DNA of 64,000 bases, from contig JBHELD010000006.1 in assembly GCA_046263255.1 (NCBI GenBank), forward strand, positions 118,994 through 182,993, written 5' to 3'. Both the position numbers and the translations under genes were made by a program. Numbering within the stretch: position 1 is the stretch's first letter; each line of letters begins with the position of its first letter. Below are positions 58,107 to 64,000 of this stretch, piece after piece. The notes below the pieces were generated by a model. It made no database searches. It was not told the origin of the DNA and worked only from the letters and a program-made list of their open reading frames with translations. This DNA comes from JALZEG01 sp046263255 (GTDB taxonomy: Bacteria > Actinomycetota > CADDZG01 > WHSQ01).

Positions 58107-58292
58107 GCCAGCGAGTGCCGCAGCCACCGCAGCGGCTCCGTCGCTATGCGAACAAGAAGAGCCTCCATTCTGCCCTCTGCGTTAGCGGCTCTTTCGAGCA
58201 ACCGCCATTGAACGTCGTCATCTCATCACGTAGTCCCCTTGAAGATCCTTTGTCCTTTATCGCGCCGATGGGACGAAAAGAGTCCAGACCTC

Positions 58293-58362
58293 GGACTAAC
58301 CACACCCCCTGATGTGCCTGCCAGTGTGGGCCCACGACCATCCGCGGGGCAAGGGAGGCGGA
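58293..58362 (+). repeat. dispersed intergenic repeat, copy C
   Basis: GGACTAACCACACCCCCTGA then TGTGCCTGCCAGTGTGGGCC and CATCCGCGGGGCAAG. It matches the A/B core TGATGTGCCTGCCCAGGTGT with small gaps and keeps the CCGCGGG end. Confidence 0.55.
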
Positions 58363-58460
58363 AACGATCCCGCGTATGTAGCTGAACCGACCCTCGCCGT
58401 CGCACGAGGCCACTCACGGCTCATGAGACAGCCCCCCCCGCGCATGGGCGCCGATGAGGT

Positions 58461-59438
58461 TCAAGGTGCGCCCGCCATCTCCTCCGGCCTCGGCGACGAT
58501 TCGAGCCACACCTGCGCCACGATCTTCCCAACGTTCCGAGCGATCAAGGTGTGGCCAAGCTCGGTTGGGTGAAAACTCCCACGGGTGCCGGTCCGGCTGA
58601 TCGCCAGGATGTTGATTGCGGCCTCTCTGGGCTCCACTTCGCACAGTCGCCAGCGAGTGAACGCCTCGGCGACGTCGATCACCGCGACGCCGGCCGCAGC
58701 TGCGGCTCGATCGATCGTCGCGTTGAGGGCCGGGATGAAACGTTCCGACAGGAACTCGTACTCGCCACGGTTGATTGTGGGGACAGCGCGGCAGTACTTT
58801 TCGCCGAACGGATTCGGGTAGTTGACGACGAATACCTCGGCTTCAGGCGCCGCTGCGCCGACGGCTGTGTACACGCTCACTAAACGGTCTTCGACGACCT
58901 CGAGTCTCCGGAGCCACTCTTCTTCCTTCGAGACGCAGGGGCCTTTCAGCGGGTGACTGCATCTGACGCCGATCTCCGCAAAGCCAGCGTCGTTCCCTCC
59001 GATACTGAGAAGCACGACGTCGACATCCGTCGTTCGCTCCAGGACATCGATCTGCGGCTCGCCCCCGAACACCGCCGGCGGCGACTTGGGGTACTGCGGC
59101 ACGTTCAGGATGTTGAACGTCCTGGCCCCCGAGCATGCAGCCGACACGGGCGTGACGCCGATGAACCGGCCGATGAAGTAGGGATACGAGGTCGGAGCCC
59201 GGCGGCAGCGGTTGGTCGGTTCGTTCGTGCCCTCGTAGAAGACCTCCGCTCCCTCTCCCGAGATGTATGAGTCGCCCAGCGCGACAAAGCGGAAGTCCCC
59301 CGGCTCCTCTGGCGGGGGAATCGGCTCGTCGCGCTCGACGAGCGCGTCCTTGGCGACCTCGATGCCCATGCCCCCGACCAGGAGCACCAGCGCGACCAAC
59401 GCCCTGACCGTCCACGTGCGTCCCGGACTCTCAACCAT
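58461..59438 (-). CDS. membrane-anchored SGNH/GDSL hydrolase
   Basis: About 325 residues from ATG 59438 (TTG 59462 and GTG 59447 are alternatives). N-terminal anchor TVRALVALVLLVGGMGIEVA, then catalytic blocks: GDSYISGEG with the Ser nucleophile, Gly in the second block, IGGNDAGF with Asn, and SFHPTELGH with Asp/His replaced pattern H-P-x-E-L-G-H. Cys pairs (RCRRAP, ACSGAR, RCSHPLKGPC) suggest disulfides and an extracytoplasmic site. It is a lipase/esterase of the SGNH_hydro/GDSL family seen in actinobacteria; substrate unknown. Confidence 0.87.
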   Translation of the reverse strand: MVESPGRTWTVRALVALVLLVGGMGIEVAKDALVERDEPIPPPEEPGDFRFVALGDSYISGEGAEVFYEGTNEPTNRCRRAPTSYPYFIGRFIGVTPVSAACSGARTFNILNVPQYPKSPPAVFGGEPQIDVLERTTDVDVVLLSIGGNDAGFAEIGVRCSHPLKGPCVSKEEEWLRRLEVVEDRLVSVYTAVGAAAPEAEVFVVNYPNPFGEKYCRAVPTINRGEYEFLSERFIPALNATIDRAAAAAGVAVIDVAEAFTRWRLCEVEPREAAINILAISRTGTRGSFHPTELGHTLIARNVGKIVAQVWLESSPRPEEMAGAP

Positions 59439-59624
59439 TCGGTCCACCGTTCCCGTCGACAAGCAAAGACCACAGAAAACGCGCCCGACTATGTCGCGGC
59501 CCTAGCGGTCCCATGCGTTGACGAGCATCTGCATCCGATGGGACGACTCGGACGTCCTCAAAGCCCCGACTCCGTTTCACCCCCCAGGAACGTGTCTCCA
59601 GCGGATAGGCCGATGCCACCGCAC

Positions 59625-59652
59625 GTGCGTAGGAGTTAGCTCCCGACATCTC
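59625..59652 (+). repeat. dispersed intergenic repeat, copy F (partial)
   Basis: GTGCGTAGGAGTTAGCTCCC followed by GACATC. The GTAGGAGT start and GACATC end equal copy E. It touches the stop codon of the aminotransferase gene and closes the island. Confidence 0.45.
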
Positions 59653-60781
59653 ACCGAGCGGCCTTCAGGACCTCCAGCAGGCGCGCCACGTCCGCACGCG
59701 TGTTGTAGACGTGCGGGGAGACTCTGATCGAGCTCCCGCGCACGCTCACGTAGACCTCTGCGGCCGTCAGCGTCTCGCCCAGCTTCTCCGGGATGCCGCC
59801 GGGCCGGCGCAGGCCGAGCATGTGCCGCGCCCGGCGCTCGCGCGGCGCCACGTCCCAACCTAGGTCGGCCGCGCCGGCCGCTATCTCGTCCGTCAGCGCG
59901 CCGGTGTACGACTCGATCGCCTCGACCCCCCACTCGAGGATCTGCTCCAGCGCGGCGACGGCCATCGGCAACAGCGCGAAGTTCGAGCGGCCGCCCACGT
60001 CGTAGCGACGGGCGCCCGGAGCGAACGCGTCGGTGTACTCGACCAGCCGCGTGAAGTCCTCGGAGCCTTCCCGGGCGATCCAGTTGTGCTCGACCGGCTC
60101 GCCGCGGCGGCGCTCGGGCGGCATCCAGCAGAACCCCACGCTGAAGGGCCCGAGCATCCACTTGTACGCCGCGGTCACGACCCAGTCCGGCTTCACCGCG
60201 CCCGCGTCGAACGGGCGCGCGCCGAGCGACTGGATGACGTCGACCACGAGGGCGGCCCCGGCGGCGCGGGCGGCCTCGCCGATCCTCACCAGGTCCACCA
60301 GCGTGCCGTCGGTCCAGTGGCAGTTCGGCACCGCCACGATCGCCGTCGACGCGTCGACCCGCTCCAGGAGGGCGGCCGTCCAGTCGTCGTCGGGGGGCCG
60401 CGGGACCGTTACGACACGACCTCCGGCCTCGGCCGCCGCGACGCGCCACCCGTAGAGGTTCGAGGGAAACTGCTCGTCGAGGACGAGGACGTTGTGCCCC
60501 CGCTCGATCGGGAGGTTGCGTGCCGCCAGGGCGATCCCGTAGCTCACCGACGCCGTGAGGGCGACACCGTCTGCGTCGCCGCCGATCAGCCGTGCGAAGA
60601 GGTCCCTCGCCGTCTCCGCTTCGGTGAAGAAGTCCGGCGGCGTGATCTGCCACGGGCGAGCCTTGCGCTCGACGCCGGCGCGCCCTGCGGCAAGGACCCG
60701 ATGCATCGACGGAGACAGGTACGCGCAGTTCAGGTACGCGACTCCCTCGGGGATGTCGAAGGCCTCGCGCAGCGGCTCCAT
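59651..60781 (-). CDS. class V aminotransferase / cysteine-desulfurase-like PLP enzyme
   Basis: 376 residues, ATG 60781 overlapping the esterase stop by one base. PLP-binding Lys in VTAAYKWMLGPFSVGF (near 207), Asp and Gln in VVDVIQSLGARPFD, His in VPNCHWTDGTLVD; start VAYLNCAYLSPSMHR is typical of the SufS/isopenicillin-N-epimerase-like group. No conserved active-site Cys loop is seen near the C-terminus, so desulfurase activity is doubtful. It may be an epimerase or lyase acting on an amino acid. Confidence 0.85.
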   Translation of the reverse strand: MEPLREAFDIPEGVAYLNCAYLSPSMHRVLAAGRAGVERKARPWQITPPDFFTEAETARDLFARLIGGDADGVALTASVSYGIALAARNLPIERGHNVLVLDEQFPSNLYGWRVAAAEAGGRVVTVPRPPDDDWTAALLERVDASTAIVAVPNCHWTDGTLVDLVRIGEAARAAGAALVVDVIQSLGARPFDAGAVKPDWVVTAAYKWMLGPFSVGFCWMPPERRRGEPVEHNWIAREGSEDFTRLVEYTDAFAPGARRYDVGGRSNFALLPMAVAALEQILEWGVEAIESYTGALTDEIAAGAADLGWDVAPRERRARHMLGLRRPGGIPEKLGETLTAAEVYVSVRGSSIRVSPHVYNTRADVARLLEVLKAAR

Positions 60782-61839
60782 CACCCGTCCAGCGCCCGCG
60801 CCATGTCCACGATCGCCTTCGGATACCGGTACTGGAGCCCGCCGTGCGTGCCGTCGAACAGCACGAGCTCGTGATCGATCCCGCCGGACTTCAGCTCTTT
60901 CGAGAAAGCGGTCGCGCCGAGATCGAGGTAATAGTCGTCGGAGCGTCCGGCGTCGAGGTAGATGTGCCGCATCGATCCGAGGGCCTCCAACCGCTGGGGC
61001 GCGACCCGGACCGGGTCCCACTGCAGCCATCGGTCCCATACGTCCGGGTAGAGACGTCCGGTGTCCACGTCGATGGGCAGGATCACCTTGCCGGGGCTTG
61101 CCTCGTCGGGCGAGTAGGACGCCGCCATCGCGTACGTGTCGAGCGGATGACCGAAGAGGCCGAAGTCGAAGCGGTCGGCCGAGCGGAGGCGTTCCCAGAA
61201 GACGTCGTACGACCCTTCGAAGCGGTCGCGCAGGATGCGCGCCGTCTGGGGAAACTCCGGCTGATAGCAGACCTCGAACAGCGCGTCGCCCGCGTGCGAC
61301 GCAAGCGCGCCGAACACGTCGGGCCGCAGCATCGGGACCATCATCGCCCCGTACCCTCCGCTCGACTTCCCGGTGATGCCCCGGTGGTCGCGGCCTGCGA
61401 TCGTCGGATAGGTGGCGTCGACGAACGCCACGACCTCGTCGCACAGGTAGTCCATGTACCGCCCGGTCGCGACGGAGTTGACGAACTGGGACCCACCGTG
61501 GGAGGTCCACGCGTCCACGAAGACGACGACCGCGCGCGGAGCGCCGGGGGCCGCAAAGGCGGCGTCGATGCGCTCGACCATCGTCGGCTCGAACGCGCTG
61601 CGCCCCAGCCACATGTCGAGCTGCCCCGTCATCCCCTGGATGACGTAGACCGACGGGTACCGGTCGCCCGAAGAGCGGTCGACGCCCGGCGGCATGTAGA
61701 CGTAGAGCGGGCGGCGCGCCGGGTCTCCCAGCGGGTTCCCCGCGAGCAGCTCGGACTCGACCGTGAGCTTCTCGAACGTGCCGGCCGGCTCCCGCTCCCA
61801 GGGAGGCCCCGGAAGCCCTTCGACCTGACGGAGCGTCAC
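60781..61839 (-). CDS. alpha/beta-hydrolase esterase (esterase D/S-formylglutathione-hydrolase-like)
   Basis: 352 residues from GTG 61839, which overlaps the sucD stop by four bases. RRPLYVYMPPGVDRSSGDRY opens the esterase fold; the nucleophile elbow is GITGKSSGGYGAM (Ser about 165) and the catalytic His is in FDGTHGGLQYRY near the C-terminus. Such enzymes hydrolyse carboxyl or thiol esters in the cytosol. Operon with sucCD and an aminotransferase; substrate unknown. Confidence 0.85.
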   Translation of the reverse strand: MTLRQVEGLPGPPWEREPAGTFEKLTVESELLAGNPLGDPARRPLYVYMPPGVDRSSGDRYPSVYVIQGMTGQLDMWLGRSAFEPTMVERIDAAFAAPGAPRAVVVFVDAWTSHGGSQFVNSVATGRYMDYLCDEVVAFVDATYPTIAGRDHRGITGKSSGGYGAMMVPMLRPDVFGALASHAGDALFEVCYQPEFPQTARILRDRFEGSYDVFWERLRSADRFDFGLFGHPLDTYAMAASYSPDEASPGKVILPIDVDTGRLYPDVWDRWLQWDPVRVAPQRLEALGSMRHIYLDAGRSDDYYLDLGATAFSKELKSGGIDHELVLFDGTHGGLQYRYPKAIVDMARALDG

Positions 61840-62717
61840 GCCTGCGAGCGGATGTCCGCGACTATCTCCGCGACCTCCGTGGGATTCTTCCCGACGCGGA
61901 TGCCCGCGGCCTCGAGCGCGTCGGCCTTCGCCTGAGCCGTGCCCTTCGAACCGGAGACGATCGCGCCGGCGTGGCCCATCCGTTTGCCGGGCGGGGCGGT
62001 GAACCCCGCGATGTACGCGACGACGGGCTTGGTCATGTTCGCCTCCACCCACGCCGCGGCGCGCTCCTCGGCGTCACCGCCGATCTCGCCGACGAGGACG
62101 ACGAGCTCCGTCCCGGCGTCCGCCTCGAAGCGCGCGAGGACGTCGACGAACTGCGACCCGGGGATGGGGTCGCCGCCGATCCCCACGCACGTCGACTGGC
62201 CGATGCCGCGCTGGGTCAGCTCGTGCACGATCTGGTAGGTGAGCGTCCCGGAACGCGAGACGAGCCCGACGGGGCCGGGGGTGCAGATCTCGCCCGGGAT
62301 TATGCCGACGTTCGCCTTGCCCGGCGAGATGAGCCCGGGACAGTTCGGGCCGATCAACGCGACGTCCCGGCCCCCGCGCCGCAGGTACGGCACGGTCCGC
62401 GCCATGTCCATCGCGGGGATCCCCTCGGTGATCGCCACGATGACGTCGATGCCCGCCTCGTACGACTCGAGGATCGCGTCGGCCGCGAACCGCGGGGGGA
62501 CGAACACCATCGACGTGTTCGCGCCGGTCCCCTCGATCGCCGCGCGCACGGTGTCGAAGACCGGTACGCCGTCGACGTCGCTCCCGCCCTTGCCGGGCGT
62601 GACGCCGGCGACGACGTGCGTCCCGTACTGCCGGTTGCGCCCGGCGTGGAACGACCCCTCGCGCCCGGTGAGGCCCTGGACGACCAGCTTCGTGTGGTCT
62701 CCGACGAGGATGGCCAT
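61836..62717 (-). CDS. sucD: succinyl-CoA synthetase alpha subunit
   Basis: 293 residues. Binds CoA through the N-terminal Rossmann domain (VVQGLTGREGSFHAG, GVTPGKGG), has VFVPPRFAADAILE and LIGPNCPGLISPGK, and the phospho-His in KRMGHAGAIVSG (about 247). ATG 62717 abuts the sucC stop without a gap. Makes ATP or GTP from succinyl-CoA, completing the TCA block with sdh, mdh, idh and gltA. Confidence 0.95.
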   Translation of the reverse strand: MAILVGDHTKLVVQGLTGREGSFHAGRNRQYGTHVVAGVTPGKGGSDVDGVPVFDTVRAAIEGTGANTSMVFVPPRFAADAILESYEAGIDVIVAITEGIPAMDMARTVPYLRRGGRDVALIGPNCPGLISPGKANVGIIPGEICTPGPVGLVSRSGTLTYQIVHELTQRGIGQSTCVGIGGDPIPGSQFVDVLARFEADAGTELVVLVGEIGGDAEERAAAWVEANMTKPVVAYIAGFTAPPGKRMGHAGAIVSGSKGTAQAKADALEAAGIRVGKNPTEVAEIVADIRSQA

Positions 62718-63902
62718 CTAGGCGGCACCACCGGTCTTGTCCTGCGGCCCCGCCGGGCCGGCTCCGAGCGCGAGGTCCACCGCAAGCTGCGCCGCCCCCA
62801 GCATCGTGTCGGAGCTCTTCAGCATCGGGTGCGGCGCGTCGGCGAGCATCTTGCGACCCTGCTCCGCGTTCGTCCCGTCGAGGCGCACGACGATCGGGAC
62901 CTTCACGTCCAACCGGCCGAGCGCGTCGATGATCCCCTCGGCGACGAGGTCGCAGCGCGTGATCCCCCCGAATATGTTGATCAGGACGCTTTTCACCTCT
63001 GGATTGGACGTGATCACCTCGAGCGCGGACGAGAGCAGCTCCGCCCCCGCGCCGCCGCCGACGTCGAGGAAGTTGGCCGCCTCGCCCCCGGCGGCCTTGA
63101 CGACGTCGAGCGTGGACATGACGAGCCCGGCGCCGTTCCCGATGATCCCGACGTCGCCGTCGAGCTTGATGAAGTTGAGGCCCTTCTCCTTCGCCACCCG
63201 CTCCTGGGCGGGAATCTCGTGCGCGGCCTTGAGCTGCTCGAAGGTGGGATGACGGTAGAACGCGGAGTCGTCCAGCGACACCTTCGCGTCCAGCGCAACG
63301 ACGCGGCCCTCGCCGCTCAGGATCAACGGGTTGACCTCGACCAGCGACGCGTCGAGCTCGACGAACGCGCGATACAGCCGGGGCAGGAGCGTGATCGCGT
63401 CCTTCCGGGCCTCGGGATCGAGCCTCGCGCCGAAGACCATCTCGCGTGCGTGGAAGTCCGAGATCCCCAGGAGCGGGTCGATGTGCACCATCGCGATCGC
63501 GTCCGGATCGGTCGCCGCGACCTCCTCGATGTCGACGCCGCCCTTCGCGCTCATCATCCCGAGGAAGCTCCGGTTCGACCGGTCGAGCAGGAACGAGCAG
63601 TAGTACTCGGCCTTGATGTCGCCCGCGCGCTCGACGAGCACGCGCTTGACCGTGTGTCCCTTGATGTCCATGCCGAGGATCTGCGACGCGACGTCGCGCG
63701 CCTCGTCGGGCGAGGCCGCGAGCTTGATCCCGCCGGCCTTCCCGCGGCCGCCGACCTGAACCTGGGCCTTGACGACGACCTTGCCGCCGAGGCCCTTCGC
63801 GGCCTCGGCCGCCTCGTCGGGGGTCGTCGCCACGCGGCCCTCGGGAACGGGCACCTCGAACTTGCGGAGCAGCTCTTTCCCCTGGTACTCGAACAGATCC
63901 AA
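62718..63902 (-). CDS. sucC: succinyl-CoA synthetase beta subunit
   Basis: 394 residues. ATP-grasp domain: LFEYQGKELLRKFEVPVPEG, KVVVKAQVQVGGRGKAGGI, EVNPLILSGEGRVVALDAKV; C-terminal domain with NGAGLVMSTLDVVKAAGGE and NIFGGITRCDLVAEGI. The start is a TTG at 63902, shown by the family N-terminus (xxLFEYQGK). It begins 1 nt after the stop of the preceding gene. Confidence 0.95.
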   Translation of the reverse strand: MDLFEYQGKELLRKFEVPVPEGRVATTPDEAAEAAKGLGGKVVVKAQVQVGGRGKAGGIKLAASPDEARDVASQILGMDIKGHTVKRVLVERAGDIKAEYYCSFLLDRSNRSFLGMMSAKGGVDIEEVAATDPDAIAMVHIDPLLGISDFHAREMVFGARLDPEARKDAITLLPRLYRAFVELDASLVEVNPLILSGEGRVVALDAKVSLDDSAFYRHPTFEQLKAAHEIPAQERVAKEKGLNFIKLDGDVGIIGNGAGLVMSTLDVVKAAGGEAANFLDVGGGAGAELLSSALEVITSNPEVKSVLINIFGGITRCDLVAEGIIDALGRLDVKVPIVVRLDGTNAEQGRKMLADAPHPMLKSSDTMLGAAQLAVDLALGAGPAGPQDKTGGAA

Positions 63903-63903
63903 C

Positions 63904-64000
63904 TCAGCCCGCCCCTTCCGTGCCGGCCGTCTCGCCGGCCGCGGCCGCCGCCGGGACGCGCTCCCGCACCCAATCGACGATCGTCTTCGTCGGCGTGCCG
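63904..64000 (-). CDS. C-terminal end of an unidentified gene upstream of sucC
   Basis: The last 31 residues are visible: GTPTKTIVDWVRERVPAAAA then GETAGTEGAG and TGA at 63906-63904. The Ala/Gly tail is low in complexity. The protein runs off the window and cannot be identified; it is probably in the sucCD operon because only one base separates them. Confidence 0.5.
   Translation of the reverse strand, partial: GTPTKTIVDWVRERVPAAAAAGETAGTEGAG

Larger units (their letters stand above)
57742..58460. other. decayed stretch with gene fragments
   Basis: About 720 bp with no intact gene. A plus frame around 57790-57960 reads LDYRGGYLLDDSTWAGRLTE without a start. A minus-strand frame (57987-58106) ends a membrane-like protein. 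Repeat copy C lies at 58293-58362, close to the SGNH hydrolase stop. Confidence 0.5.

Noticed and set aside
42125..59652. Interpretation of the dispersed repeats as integron attC sites
   Set aside because: The copies lack consistent RYYYAAC/GTTRRRY cores at both ends, genes between them run in both directions, and no tyrosine integron integrase is present.

Overview
The window reads as chromosomal DNA of a high-GC actinobacterium, probably an uncultured or deep-branching one. The signs are frequent GTG and TTG starts, many stop/start overlaps (GTGA, ATGA, TGATG), a recurring leaderless start layout (TANNNT box 6-8 nt before the start codon), an F420H2:NADP oxidoreductase homologue, a methylmalonyl-CoA mutase large subunit without a B12 domain, acyl-CoA carboxylases with fused biotin domains, and an ECF sigma/DUF5667 pair. 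No rRNA, intact tRNA or CRISPR array is visible.

Region 1-36 kb is mostly core metabolism. It starts with a truncated ferritin-like/R2 gene, divergent from an acyl-CoA dehydrogenase that has a 9-bp-arm palindrome upstream. An inserted, visibly less GC-rich pair follows: an AAA ATPase and a DUF4276/TOPRIM-like protein, which resembles a two-gene defence module (1.6-3.3 kb). Next come an aldo/keto reductase, an HtrA protease and a secreted beta-helix protein. A long overlapping minus-strand operon (15.2 to 7.1 kb) encodes biotin ligase, Mug glycosylase, carboxyltransferase, methylglutaconyl-CoA-hydratase-like protein, HMG-CoA-lyase-like protein, biotin carboxylase and a polytopic membrane protein. 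Its logic is leucine/isoprenoid acyl-CoA breakdown, with the biotin ligase serving the carboxylases. A second carboxylase alpha subunit is divergent from it. Methylmalonyl-CoA mutase, pyruvate kinase, succinate dehydrogenase, malate and isocitrate dehydrogenases and citrate synthase follow; sucCD closes the window at 62-64 kb. Propionyl-CoA could thus enter the TCA cycle through genes close together here.

Region 36-42 kb holds an amidase remnant and an operon of a frameshifted M61-type peptidase, a 47-residue Trp-rich peptide and two FAD amine/amino-acid oxidases. Region 42-48 kb has an ECF sigma factor, a DUF5667-type membrane protein and a divergent secreted protein that share acidic SGPG-repeat tails, then folD, purH, purN and a double-hotdog thioesterase.

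Region 48.3-59.6 kb is a decaying accessory island. It contains a recombinase C-terminal fragment, pieces of a phosphotransferase, an amidohydrolase, an SRPBCC protein and a VOC protein (some with amber codons or single-base frameshifts), a chimeric membrane gene, and a tRNA T-arm-like scar. Intact cargo includes a propeller-metzincin protease, a serine hydrolase, a second ECF/anti-sigma pair and an SGNH hydrolase. A dispersed intergenic repeat, of which I count six full or partial copies at 42-60 kb, punctuates this region.
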